Shown here one piece after another: positions 26,907 through 35,761 of a DNA stretch of 64,000 nucleotides. The position numbers and the translations under genes are program-made. Every line of letters begins with the position of its first letter. Position 1 is the first letter of the stretch. Source of the DNA: Kitasatospora indigofera (lineage in GTDB: Bacteria > Actinomycetota > Actinomycetes > Streptomycetales > Streptomycetaceae); NCBI RefSeq assembly GCF_014655955.1, contig NZ_BNBO01000006.1:211460-275459 (forward strand), read 5' to 3'. The notes under the pieces were generated by a model that was not told the DNA's origin, searched no databases, and worked only from the letters and a program-made list of their open reading frames with translations.

Positions 26907-27518
26907 TCAGTGCTGCAGAGCGAGCCGGATGCCGAACGCGATGAGCAGCGCCCCGGTGGACCGTTCGATCCGCTGCCGCACCACCGGACGGCGCAGGAAC
27001 GCCCCGAAGCGGTCCACCGTGACGGTGTAGAGGCTGAACCACATCAGGTAGAGCAGCACGAAGACGACGGAGAACTTCAGCGCACTGCCCAGCGTCCGGC
27101 CCGTCTCGGGCAGGAACTGCGGGAGGAAGGTGACGAAGAACAGCGCCACCTTCGGATTCAGCGCGTTCGACAGGAACCCCTGCCGCAGGCACTGCCCCCA
27201 GGAGAGGGACTGGGCCGGGGCCGTCCCGTCGCCCTGCCGCGCCCGGTTCCGGGCGCTGCGCAGTGTCGAGATCCCCATCCACACCAGGTAGAGCGTGCCG
27301 ATCACCTTGAGCGCCGTGAAGGCCGTCGCGGAGGCCACCAGCAGGGCCGAGACCCCCAGCGAGGCCGCGCTCACGTGCACGCTCAGCCCCAGCATGCCCC
27401 CCACCATGGTGAAGAGCCCGGCGGACCGGCCGCCGACCAGGGCGTTGCGGGTGATCAGCGCCTGGTCGGGGCCCGGAATCATGATCAGCAGCAGGGCCGC
27501 CGCCGCGAAGGTCAGCAT
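26907..27518 (-). CDS. LysE/RhtB-family exporter
   Basis: 203 aa, about six membrane segments. LysE family signature near the N-terminus: LLLIMIPGPDQALITRNALV with the conserved PGP. A second conserved block, NPKVALFFVTFLPQF, is present. Members export amino acids or derivatives. It is the last gene of the NRPS operon: ATG 27518 lies inside the end of the thioesterase gene (7-bp overlap). A role in exporting the product or an intermediate is inferred from this coupling. Confidence 0.9.
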   Translation of the reverse strand: MLTFAAAALLLIMIPGPDQALITRNALVGGRSAGLFTMVGGMLGLSVHVSAASLGVSALLVASATAFTALKVIGTLYLVWMGISTLRSARNRARQGDGTAPAQSLSWGQCLRQGFLSNALNPKVALFFVTFLPQFLPETGRTLGSALKFSVVFVLLYLMWFSLYTVTVDRFGAFLRRPVVRQRIERSTGALLIAFGIRLALQH

Positions 27519-28276
27519 GCGGCCGCCTCGACCGTCCGCAGCACCGCCGCGCGCTGCCGCTCGCGGAAGTAGAAGTGGCCCCCGGCGAAGGTCCGTTGCT
27601 GGATCGGGCCGGCCGTCGTGTGCACCGCCCAGGCCGCCGACTGCTCCTCGGACACCACGTCCTGCCGGCCGCGCAGCACCGTCATCGGCACCGGCAGCGG
27701 AGGCCGCGGGAGCCAGCTGTAGGTCTCCAGGACCCGGTAGTCGGACCGGACGCAGACCGCCGTCATCCGGCACAGCTCGGGATTGCCCAGCACCTCCTCG
27801 GGGATGCCCCCGTGCAGGCGGGCGACCTCCGCGAGCAACTCGTCGTCGGGCAGCCGGTGCAGCCGGCTCCGCTCCCGCGGCAGGTGCGGCGCCGGGTAGC
27901 TGGACAGGATCAGCCGCTCGGGCAGCACCCGCCCCGCCGCGTGCAGGGCCTGGGTCAGCTCGTAGGCCAGCAACGCCCCGAAGCTGTGCCCGAACAGCAC
28001 GTACGGCGCGGTGAGTTCCAGCTCCTCGGCCAGCGCGCCGACGAGCTCCGCCATCCCGGTGTGCGGCGGCTCCTCGAACCGGGAGCCGCGCCCCGGCAGC
28101 TGGACCGCGCAGACCGCGACCTTGCGCAGGTCCCGGGCCCAACGGACGTACTCGGCGGCCGAACCCCCGCCGTGCGGCAGGCAGTACAGCGTCCGGGTGG
28201 CGCCCTCCGCGCCGGGCGCGCGGATGGTCCAGCGGGGCGGGGCGGTGGTGTTGGAGCGGGCGTCCACCGCGCTCAC
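27512..28276 (-). CDS. Type II thioesterase
   Basis: 254 aa. Alpha/beta-hydrolase with YCLPHGGGSA near the N-terminus, nucleophile elbow GHSFGA (Ser at about 96), catalytic Asp near GRQDVVS and His in AGGHFYF: the full set for external thioesterases of NRPS/PKS pathways. Such enzymes remove wrongly loaded groups from carrier proteins, and some release products. It overlaps the free carrier-protein gene by 4 bp (ATGA). As no TE domain is present in the NRPS, it may also take part in release. Confidence 0.9.
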   Translation of the reverse strand: MSAVDARSNTTAPPRWTIRAPGAEGATRTLYCLPHGGGSAAEYVRWARDLRKVAVCAVQLPGRGSRFEEPPHTGMAELVGALAEELELTAPYVLFGHSFGALLAYELTQALHAAGRVLPERLILSSYPAPHLPRERSRLHRLPDDELLAEVARLHGGIPEEVLGNPELCRMTAVCVRSDYRVLETYSWLPRPPLPVPMTVLRGRQDVVSEEQSAAWAVHTTAGPIQQRTFAGGHFYFRERQRAAVLRTVEAAAC

Positions 28277-28527
28277 CCGACCTGGGCCGGCTCGTCGGAG
28301 CCGCTGAGGTGGGCGGCGAGCCGCTCGATGGTGGGGTGGTCCAGGATCTCGCCCGGCCTGGTCTCCCGGCCGGTCCGCGCGCTCAGGTCCGCGCTGAGCA
28401 CCAGGGTGGTGGCCGAGTCGACCCCGAGGTACTCCAGCGGGATGTCGGTGCCCACCTGCTCGGGCGTGACGTCCAGCAGGTCCGCCAGGTAGTCCCGCAA
28501 CCAGTCGGTCAATTGCTGCCGGTTCAT
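28273..28527 (-). CDS. Free-standing acyl/peptidyl carrier protein
   Basis: 84 aa. Four-helix carrier protein with the phosphopantetheine serine in GVDSATTL (Ser38). ATGA overlaps on both sides (NRPS stop upstream, thioesterase start downstream) show tight translational coupling. The NRPS already ends in its own carrier domain, so this extra one probably presents a separate acyl group, perhaps the donor for the heterocyclization domain, but no enzyme that would load it is in the window. Confidence 0.85.
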   Translation of the reverse strand: MNRQQLTDWLRDYLADLLDVTPEQVGTDIPLEYLGVDSATTLVLSADLSARTGRETRPGEILDHPTIERLAAHLSGSDEPAQVG

Positions 28528-31500
28528 GCGCTGACCTCGCCTTCGACGGTGCCGGTGGCCGGCTGGTCGTCCAGTGCCGTGGCCGGGCCGAGGATCGGCT
28601 CCAGCCAACTGTCCAGGGCCGCCACGGTGGGGTGCTGCAGGATGATCCCCACCGGCACCTCGGTCCCGAAGGCCCGCTGCAGCGCGGCCGAGATGCGGGC
28701 GGCGAGCAGCGAGTCGCCGCCGGCCTCCAGGAAGTCGTCGGCGAGGTCCACCTGGTTCAGGCCGAGCACCGCGCGGTAGATCTCGACCAGCTTCAACTGG
28801 CGGTCCGTCTGCGGGGGTTGCACCGCGCGGCTGCGCCCGACCCGGCGGGCGCCGGCCTTGGCGAGGGTGCCGCGGTCGACCTTGCCGGTGCGGCTGAGCG
28901 GCAGCCGGTCCAGGGCGAGCAGCCGGGTCGGGACCATGTGCTTGGGCAGCCGCTCGGCCGTGTACTCCCGCAGCGCCTCCCGGTCGAACCGGCGGACGGT
29001 GAGCGGCCCTTCGGCGGCGATCACGTCGAAGCCGACCGAGGCCGGGCCGTCCTCCGCCCGGGTCAGGACGTTGCTGCCGCCGAAGCCGGTGGCGTCGAGC
29101 AGGTCCGCCCACTGCGAGCGGTCGAGCAACGGGTGCCCCCAGCCGCGCAGTTCGGTGTCCTCGTACCCGTCGAAGCCCTGCTGTAGACCCATCGTGAGGT
29201 CGAACCAGGGGTGGAAGGCGGTCTGTTCGACCATCAGCAGGGTGCCGCCGGGGGCCAGCGCGGAGCGGAGGGTGTCGAGCCCCGGGCCGATCCGGCGGAT
29301 GTCGTGCAGCACGCTGGCCGCGATCACCAGGTCGGCGGACAGGCCTTCGTGGCCCTGGAGTTCCGGCGACTGGTCGAGGTTGAACAGCCCCGGCCGGAGG
29401 AACCCGTACTCGCCGAACACCTCCCGGGCCCGGTCGGTGAAGTAGGGCGAGATGTCGGTGAAGAGGTAGTCCGTGCGGTCGGCCGGCAGCAGCGGCAGCA
29501 GGTGGCGGGTGAGGGTGCCGTAGCCGCCGCCGACCTCCAGGATCCGCAGCGGGCGGTCCTCGGGCCAGTCGGCCACGAACCGGCGCACGGCCTCGGTCGC
29601 GACGTGGTAGGCGGGCCCGAACAGCCGGGCGTAGACCTCGGGGGTGCGGTCGGAGGCGTAGAGCTCCGCCGAGTGCATCGACTGGGTGAGGATGTCGGCG
29701 AGGCCGCCGGCCAGCGACAGCATCCAGTCGATCAGGTCGTCCGGGACACCGAGGGTGCTGCGCAGGGCCTGCCTGGCGCCCTCGGCGACCGGGTCGGCGA
29801 TCAGCGCGGGGAAGGTCCGGGCCACCTCCAGGCCCTGCGGCGTGCGGCGCAGCATCCCGCGGTCGCAGAGCACCCCGACCGCGCGGGCCACCCACCGTTC
29901 GTAGCGCGGGGCGACCCCGGCGGCCAGCGCGGCGGCCGGGTCGAAGCGCTCACCGGGGGTGTGCGGCAGGCCCAGCGCCCGGAAGGCGGTGGCCGCGGCG
30001 GCGACGTAGACGTCGTCCATGGCGGCCCAGGCGGTGCGCAGTTCCGCGGCTCCGGGGCCCGGCGCGGGCACCTGGGCGGCGTCGGCCAGTGCCTGGCGAC
30101 ATCGTGCGGTCTCGGCCGGGTCGGCGGTCTCGGTGTGCAGCAGGGAGCCGTCGGTGCGGTCGGGGACGACGAAGCCGAGCAGCTTGGCACCGGCCCCCTC
30201 CTCCACGGACTTGACCACCACGGCGGACTCCACGCCGGGGTGCCTGGCGAGCGCCGCCTCCACCTCGCCGCACTCGATCCGGTGGCCGCCGATCTTGACC
30301 TGGCCGTCCCTGCGCCCGAGGAACTGGAGGGCGCCGTCCGGCAGGTAGCGGCCGAAGTCGCCGGTGCGGTAGAGCCGTTCGCCGGTGACGGGGTGCTGGA
30401 CGAAGCTCGCTGCGGTCCGCTCGGGGTCGCGCCAGTACCCGCGGGCCAGCCCGGCACCCTCGATGTACAGCTCGCCGGCCACCCAGACCGGGCAGGGCCG
30501 CATGGCGGCGTCCAGGACGTGGAAGGCCTGGTTCCGCAGCGGCTTCCCGTACGGGATGCTCGGCGCGTCCGGGGCCACGTCGTCGGCGGGGTGCCAGTTG
30601 GACCAGATCGAGGCCTCGGTGGCGCCGCCGAGGCTGATCACCTCGGCGTCCGGCCAGAGCGCGAGGATCCGGTCGGGCAGGTCGAGGGGGATCCAGTCGC
30701 CGCTGAGCATCACCAGCCGCAGGTCGGCGGGCAGGCTCTCGGCGGGGGCGTCCTCCAGGTGCTCGACGAGCATCTGCATCTGCGCCGGCACCGAGTTCCA
30801 GACCGTCACGCCGTGCCGGGCCATCAACTCGGCCCAGTGGGAAGGCTCACGGCGCTTGTCCTCGTCGGGCAGGACCAGCGCGGCGCCGGCCGCCATGCTG
30901 CCGAAGACGTCGTAGACCGACAGGTCGAAGCCGAGGTCGGCGAGCCCGAAGAGCCGGTCGTCCGGGCCGACGCCGAACCGCTCGTTGATGTCGACGACGG
31001 TGTTGAGCGCGGCCCGGTGCTCGATCATCACGCCCTTGGGGCGGCCGGTCGAGCCGGAGGTGTAGAGCACGTAGGCGAGGTCGGCGGGGTCGGCGGCGGC
31101 CCGCACCCCGGCGCCCGGGGCGGCCTGGACGTCGTCCCCGGCGGCGGAGCGTATCCGGGGGAGCCCGGCCGGCCACTCCAGCCGGTCGTCGTGCTCCGGG
31201 TCGGTGACCACGGCGAGTGCCTCGCCGCTCTCGAACAGCTCGGCCCGGCGGCGGGCCGGCAGGGCCGGGCCGACCGGGAGGTAGGCGGCGGAGGCGAGCA
31301 GCACGCCGTGCGCGGCCGCCACCTGGCCGGGGCCCTTCGGCAGGGTGATGCCGACCAGCCGGTCGCGCAGCGGCCCGTCGGCCAGCCGGCCGATCCCGTC
31401 GGCGACGGCGGCTGCCTGGTCGGCCAGTTCGCGGTAGCTGACGGTGCCGGCGCCGTGCAGCACGGCCGGCCGGTCGGGGTGCGCCAGCGCGCCCTGGAAC

Positions 31501-32942
31501 AGGGCCTCGTGCAGCAGGCCCTCGGGGGCCGGGCCCTCGGTGCGGTTGGCGGCCTCGCGCAGGGCGAGCTGGTGCGCCGGCAGCGGGATGTCCAGCCGGT
31601 CGTCCCAGGCGGCGGCCCGGGTGAGCCGCTGGACGGTGCCGCAGTAGGCGGCGAACATGTCGTCCAGGACGCCCTCGGGGAAGAGCTCCTCGACCGCGTC
31701 CCAGGTGAGGTCCAGCGATCCGGTGACGTCCAGCACCTGGTGGTCGAGCCAGATCTGCGGGGTCTGGCTGAGCCGGTAGGTGATGTCGCCGAAGTAGGCC
31801 ATCGGGCCGGAGGCGTCCGACACGGTGCCGAGTCCGCTGGTGAAGACCACCGGCATGCCCTCGAAGCCGGTCTGCAGGCCGCGTCGGCGGCGCTCGCGCA
31901 GGGTGTGCAGGGCGCTGACGTAACGGTGGCGGAGGTCGTGCTGGAGCTGGGTCTGGGTCCGGGCGGCGAGGTCGGTGACCGCGAGGTCACCGGTGGTGTC
32001 CATCTCCAGCAGGCAGATCGAGGTGAAGTCCCCGACCACGCGCCGCAGATGGGGGTGCACCGTGCGGTGGCCACGCTCGTTCTCGGCGAGCAGCAGCGGC
32101 AGCCGGTTGAAGATGGTGAGGTTCAGGCTGAAGCGCGGGGTGCCGCTCCAGGCCGCCAGCACCTCGGCGAAGACGGTCGCCAGCACGGCGGTCGGGGTCA
32201 GGCCGCGTTCCTCGGCGAGCTGCTGGAAGCGCTGCCACTCGTCCGGCGGCAGGTGGTACTCGCGGTGGGTGAACCGGGGCTTGTGGATCTGCACCGGCGG
32301 CCGGGCGAGCGGGAGTTCGGGGGGCGGGGCCAGCGTCTCGGCCCGCGAGGCCCAGTAGTCCAGGGACCGTTTGTAGCGGGGCGCGTCGGTGCCCGCCTCA
32401 AGGGCCGTCACGTAGTCACGGAAGGTCACGTCGATCGGCGGCAGCTCGACGGTCTCGTCCTGGCAGAGCGCGCTCCACTCGGTGAACAGCAGGGTGATGC
32501 TGGCCAGGTCGACCATCAGCAGGTCGAGGCTGACGTGCAGGCGGTCGTGGTCCGGGAGCCGGCTGATCCGGATGTCGAACAGCGGCCAGACGGCCGGGTC
32601 GTAGACCCGTTCGGACATGTCGGCCCGGATCTCGGCGAGGCGCTCCGTCATGGTGGCCGGATCGGCGTCGGAGAGGTCCTCGAAGCCGACCTCGAAGGGC
32701 GGCGCCTCGGGCAGCACCTGCTGGCGCCCGTCCTTGTGGACCACCGCCCGGAGCATGCCGTGCCGCTCCAGCAGGCGGCGCCAGCCGCGGGTGAGCAGCT
32801 CGTGGTCGAGGCGCCTGCCCTCCATCTCGAAGTAGGCGTGCGGGGCGACGTTCCCGAGTACGAAGTTGGGGCCGCGGCCTACCCAGTACGCGTACTGGAT
32901 CTCCGTCAACGGGAAGGCCGCGTGGGCGTCTGCTGAGGTCAT
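28524..32942 (-). CDS. NRPS module Cy-A-MT-PCP, predicted cysteine-activating
   Basis: 1472 aa. ATG 32942 is used; the in-frame TTG 32960 coincides with the GGAGG ribosome site. Residues 10-450 are a heterocyclization domain: Asp140/Asp145/Ser148 of the DxxxxDxxS motif replace the condensation HHxxxDG, and SQTPQIWLDHQ (392-402) is the Cy catalytic region. Adenylation spans 478-930, with A10 after an inserted SAM methyltransferase-like domain (950-1310; ILEVGGGYGT 1134-1143). Pocket residues read D673, L674, Y677, N716, M745, S747, L771, I779, one conservative change from the Cys code DLYNLSLI. PCP 1375-1455 has Ser1411. Expected to build a (methylated) thiazoline. No TE domain. Confidence 0.92.
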   Translation of the reverse strand: MTSADAHAAFPLTEIQYAYWVGRGPNFVLGNVAPHAYFEMEGRRLDHELLTRGWRRLLERHGMLRAVVHKDGRQQVLPEAPPFEVGFEDLSDADPATMTERLAEIRADMSERVYDPAVWPLFDIRISRLPDHDRLHVSLDLLMVDLASITLLFTEWSALCQDETVELPPIDVTFRDYVTALEAGTDAPRYKRSLDYWASRAETLAPPPELPLARPPVQIHKPRFTHREYHLPPDEWQRFQQLAEERGLTPTAVLATVFAEVLAAWSGTPRFSLNLTIFNRLPLLLAENERGHRTVHPHLRRVVGDFTSICLLEMDTTGDLAVTDLAARTQTQLQHDLRHRYVSALHTLRERRRRGLQTGFEGMPVVFTSGLGTVSDASGPMAYFGDITYRLSQTPQIWLDHQVLDVTGSLDLTWDAVEELFPEGVLDDMFAAYCGTVQRLTRAAAWDDRLDIPLPAHQLALREAANRTEGPAPEGLLHEALFQGALAHPDRPAVLHGAGTVSYRELADQAAAVADGIGRLADGPLRDRLVGITLPKGPGQVAAAHGVLLASAAYLPVGPALPARRRAELFESGEALAVVTDPEHDDRLEWPAGLPRIRSAAGDDVQAAPGAGVRAAADPADLAYVLYTSGSTGRPKGVMIEHRAALNTVVDINERFGVGPDDRLFGLADLGFDLSVYDVFGSMAAGAALVLPDEDKRREPSHWAELMARHGVTVWNSVPAQMQMLVEHLEDAPAESLPADLRLVMLSGDWIPLDLPDRILALWPDAEVISLGGATEASIWSNWHPADDVAPDAPSIPYGKPLRNQAFHVLDAAMRPCPVWVAGELYIEGAGLARGYWRDPERTAASFVQHPVTGERLYRTGDFGRYLPDGALQFLGRRDGQVKIGGHRIECGEVEAALARHPGVESAVVVKSVEEGAGAKLLGFVVPDRTDGSLLHTETADPAETARCRQALADAAQVPAPGPGAAELRTAWAAMDDVYVAAAATAFRALGLPHTPGERFDPAAALAAGVAPRYERWVARAVGVLCDRGMLRRTPQGLEVARTFPALIADPVAEGARQALRSTLGVPDDLIDWMLSLAGGLADILTQSMHSAELYASDRTPEVYARLFGPAYHVATEAVRRFVADWPEDRPLRILEVGGGYGTLTRHLLPLLPADRTDYLFTDISPYFTDRAREVFGEYGFLRPGLFNLDQSPELQGHEGLSADLVIAASVLHDIRRIGPGLDTLRSALAPGGTLLMVEQTAFHPWFDLTMGLQQGFDGYEDTELRGWGHPLLDRSQWADLLDATGFGGSNVLTRAEDGPASVGFDVIAAEGPLTVRRFDREALREYTAERLPKHMVPTRLLALDRLPLSRTGKVDRGTLAKAGARRVGRSRAVQPPQTDRQLKLVEIYRAVLGLNQVDLADDFLEAGGDSLLAARISAALQRAFGTEVPVGIILQHPTVAALDSWLEPILGPATALDDQPATGTVEGEVSA

Positions 32943-32955
32943 GCGGTGGCCCGCC

Positions 32956-32975
32956 TCCAATGATCAGTGATTGGA
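32956..32975. promoter_or_regulatory. Inverted repeat upstream of the NRPS gene
   Basis: TCCAAT-N8-ATTGGA, 14-33 bases upstream of the NRPS start. A TTGACT (minus strand, 32984-32979) precedes it. The repeat overlaps the ribosome site region and could be an operator or an mRNA structure controlling translation of the operon. Confidence 0.4.
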
Positions 32976-32984
32976 CACAGTCAA

Positions 32985-33297
32985 GTGAAGCAACCCGCTG
33001 GTTGCGGTTCAATGGATCGAATCTGCAGGATCGCGCCATGTCGGAAGCACGCCAACAGCGGCCCTGCGCCGCCCGGCGGGCCGGCAGTGGCTGACAGGCG
33101 GTACGGGGGAAGGGGTTCTCGGAGCCGGGGTTTCCGGTCCGGGGGCCGCCCGCCGCCCCACCGGAGTGCGGGCGCGGCCCCGTCGCCCGGTTGGCCGACC
33201 GGCTCGCCCACGGACGGGTGACGCGGGGGTGGCCGCCGTTCGGGCCCTGCTAGGAATCTGGCAGCGGAGGAACGGCACGCAAAGGATCGAGGCCGCA
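32985..33297. other. Intergenic region between divergent NRPS and symporter genes
   Basis: No gene seen. The 30 bases next to the NRPS promoter are AT-richer; the rest is GC-rich with no clear -10/-35 pair for the symporter. GGATCGAGG at about 33284 may be the symporter ribosome site. Confidence 0.4.
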
Positions 33298-34992
33298 GTG
33301 AACGCCCTTGCCGAGGCCAACCTGCGGCTGGACGCGGGGCCGGTGGACTACGCCCTGCTCGCCGTCTACTTCGCCCTGGTGCTCGGGATCGGTTCGCTCG
33401 CCCGCCGGTCGGTCTCCTCCAGCCTGGACTTCTTCCTGGCCGGGCGGTCGCTGCCCGCCTGGGTCACCGGGCTGGCGTTCATCTCGGCCAACCTCGGGGC
33501 GGTGGAGATCTTCGGGATGACCGCCAACGGGGCGCAGTTCGGCATCCCGACCGTGCACTACTACTGGATCGGCGCGATCCCGGCCATGGTCTTCCTCGGC
33601 CTGGTCATGATGCCGTTCTACTACGGGTCCAAGGTGCGCAGCGTCCCGGAGTTCCTGCGGCTGCGGTTCGGCCGCTTCGCGCACCTGGTGAACGCGCTGA
33701 GCTTCGCGCTGGCCCAGGTGCTGATCGCCGGGGTGAACCTCTACGCCCTCAGTACGGTGGTCAACGCGCTGCTCGGCTGGCCGCTGTGGTCCTCCGTCCT
33801 GGTCGCGGCGCTGATCGTGCTGGCCTACACGACGCTGGGCGGCCTCTCCGCGGCGGTGTACAACGAGGTGATGCAGTTCTTCCTGATCGTCGCCATGCTG
33901 GTGCCGATCACCCTGGTGGGGCTGCACAAGGTGGGCGGCTGGAGCGGGCTGAGCGACCGGATCCGGGCGGTGAACCCCGACGCGGCGGAGCAGTTGAACG
34001 CCTGGCCGGCCAGCAACCTCACCGGCATCTCCAACGCCACCCTGTCCGTGCTGGGCATCGTGTTCGGCCTCGGGTTCGTGCTCTCCTTCGGGTACTGGAC
34101 GACCAACTTCGCCGAGGTGCAGCGCGCCCTCGCCGCTAGGAACATGTCCGCGGCCCGGCGCACGCCGCTGATCGGCGCGTACCCGAAGGCGCTGATCGCG
34201 CTGGTCATCGTGATCCCCGGGATGCTGGCCGCGGTCCTCTCGCCGGAGCTCGCGGCGTACAAGGCCTCCGGCGGCACGTCCACCGAAGGCGTGACGTACA
34301 ACAACGCGATCGAACTGCTCATCCGCGACCTGCTGCCCAACGGCATGCTGGGGGTGGCGATCACCGGGCTGCTGGCCGCGTTCATGGCGGGCATGGCGGC
34401 CAACGTCAGCTCGTTCAACACGGTCTTCACCTACGACCTCTGGCAGGCGTACGTGGTGAAGGGCCGGCCGGACGACTACTACCTGCGGGTGGGGCGCGCG
34501 GTGACCGTGCTCGGCTGCGTGATCGCGGTCGGCACCGCGTTCATCGCCAGTGGCTACAACAACATCATGGACTACCTGCAGACGCTGTTCTCCTTCTTCA
34601 ACGCCCCGCTCTTCGCCACCTTCATCCTGGGGATGTTCTGGAAGCGGACGACGCCGCTGGCCGGCGGGGTCGGGCTGATCGTGGGGACCGCGGCCGCCGT
34701 GACGGTGGACCAGCTCGTCCGGCACCACGTCCTGCACCTGGCCGGGCAGGGGCCCAGCTTCGTCGCGGCGAGTGCGGCCTTCGTCCTGGACATCCTGGTC
34801 AGCGTCGCGGTCTCGCTGGCCACCCGGCCCAAGCCGGACAGCGAACTCGTCGGCCTGGTCTGGTCCCTGACGCCGAGGGACCGGCTCAGGGCGGACGACA
34901 CGGCCGAGGACTCGGGCTGGTACCGCAGCCCGGCGATCCTCGGGGTCGGGGCGTTGCTGCTGGCCACCGTACTCAACGTGATCTTCTGGTGA
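33298..34992 (+). CDS. Sodium:solute symporter (SSS family)
   Basis: 564 aa from GTG 33298, with about 13-14 membrane segments. The SSS signature region includes FFLAGRSLPAWVTGLAFISA in helices 1-2 and GYWTTNFAEVQRALAARN mid-protein, as in SGLT/PutP-type Na+ symporters. It imports a sugar or small organic solute driven by sodium. It is followed after 13 bp by a small membrane protein, probably in one operon. With galT and a DeoR regulator 2 kb away, a galactose-like substrate is possible but unproven. Confidence 0.9.
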   Translation: MNALAEANLRLDAGPVDYALLAVYFALVLGIGSLARRSVSSSLDFFLAGRSLPAWVTGLAFISANLGAVEIFGMTANGAQFGIPTVHYYWIGAIPAMVFLGLVMMPFYYGSKVRSVPEFLRLRFGRFAHLVNALSFALAQVLIAGVNLYALSTVVNALLGWPLWSSVLVAALIVLAYTTLGGLSAAVYNEVMQFFLIVAMLVPITLVGLHKVGGWSGLSDRIRAVNPDAAEQLNAWPASNLTGISNATLSVLGIVFGLGFVLSFGYWTTNFAEVQRALAARNMSAARRTPLIGAYPKALIALVIVIPGMLAAVLSPELAAYKASGGTSTEGVTYNNAIELLIRDLLPNGMLGVAITGLLAAFMAGMAANVSSFNTVFTYDLWQAYVVKGRPDDYYLRVGRAVTVLGCVIAVGTAFIASGYNNIMDYLQTLFSFFNAPLFATFILGMFWKRTTPLAGGVGLIVGTAAAVTVDQLVRHHVLHLAGQGPSFVAASAAFVLDILVSVAVSLATRPKPDSELVGLVWSLTPRDRLRADDTAEDSGWYRSPAILGVGALLLATVLNVIFW

Positions 34993-35005
34993 GAGGGGCG
35001 GCAGC

Positions 35006-35323
35006 GTGACGGACCCGGAGGCCGGGGCGGAGCCGGCGGCGAAGGCGGGGCTCTTCGACCTGCGCCGGATCCTGGCGCTGCTGTTCGCCGTCTACGGCAC
35101 CGTGCTGACGGTGATGGGCGCCACCGTCACCTCGCAGTCCGACCTGGACCGGGCGGGCGGGGTGAACGTCAACCTCTGGGTCGGGGTCGGGATGCTGCTC
35201 GGGGCGGCGGCCTTCGCCGGCTGGGCGGCGCTGCGGCCGATCCGGCTGCCCCCGGGGCCGGCCCACCCGGAGGGCGCGGACGGCCCGGACGGCCCGGATC
35301 CGGCCGGTCCGGACCCGCGCTGA
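35006..35323 (+). CDS. Small two-helix membrane protein
   Basis: 105 aa with two hydrophobic segments (about 22-42 and 57-76) and an acidic Pro/Gly/Asp-rich C-terminal tail. It starts 13 bp after the symporter, so it is likely co-expressed and a possible accessory subunit. No family recognised. Confidence 0.75.
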   Translation: MTDPEAGAEPAAKAGLFDLRRILALLFAVYGTVLTVMGATVTSQSDLDRAGGVNVNLWVGVGMLLGAAAFAGWAALRPIRLPPGPAHPEGADGPDGPDPAGPDPR

Positions 35324-35345
35324 CCCTCGGGGCGGCCGGGCGGCC

Positions 35346-35379
35346 GGGCGGCGGGGCGGCGGGGCGGCGGGGCGGCGGG
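35346..35379. repeat. G-rich 8-bp tandem repeat
   Basis: Four to five units of GGCGGGGC between two converging genes. Runs of four Gs spaced by 4 bases could form a G-quadruplex on the plus strand. Confidence 0.7.
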
Positions 35380-35389
35380 TCTGCCGGGG

Positions 35390-35761
35390 CTACCACCAGG
35401 CCGGACGCCGCCAGGGCTCCACGGTCACCCGGTCGGCGAGCACGATCACGGCGTTCCGGCGGTGGCGCAGGGCGTCCGGGGTGGCGGCCTTGCGGATGGC
35501 CTCCTCGCGGGCCTGGCCCCGGCTGTCGGCCCACTCGACGAAGGTCTGGGTGCCGGTCCGGCCGTCCGGGAGGACCACCGGGACGGTGACGTACCACGGG
35601 CTGCTGATCCGCCTGCTCCAGCTGGCGACCGGGCCGGCAGTCGGGCCGGGGTTCGGGCCGGCGAGCGGGCTCGCGGCCGGGCTCGCGACCGGGTCGGCGC
35701 GGAGCGTTCCGGCCGCCTCGGCGGACTCCACGGGCTGGGCGAAGGCGGCGGACGTGTACAT
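35390..35761 (-). CDS. Hypothetical protein
   Basis: 123 aa. The N-terminal 50 residues are Ala/Pro-rich and probably disordered. The C-terminal 75 residues look folded (WYVTVPVVLPDGRTGTQTF, then DRVTVEPWRRPAWW). No family recognised. It lies downstream of an AT-rich palindrome at 35964. Confidence 0.6.
   Translation of the reverse strand: MYTSAAFAQPVESAEAAGTLRADPVASPAASPLAGPNPGPTAGPVASWSRRISSPWYVTVPVVLPDGRTGTQTFVEWADSRGQAREEAIRKAATPDALRHRRNAVIVLADRVTVEPWRRPAWW

Noticed and set aside
29211..32936. Very long plus-strand open frame opposite the NRPS gene
   Set aside because: Composition is that of a reversed high-GC gene, with no domains; the minus strand carries complete NRPS motifs.
32943..32960. 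TTG 32960 as NRPS start
   Set aside because: The TTG lies within the sequence that serves as ribosome-binding site (GGAGG) for ATG 32942.
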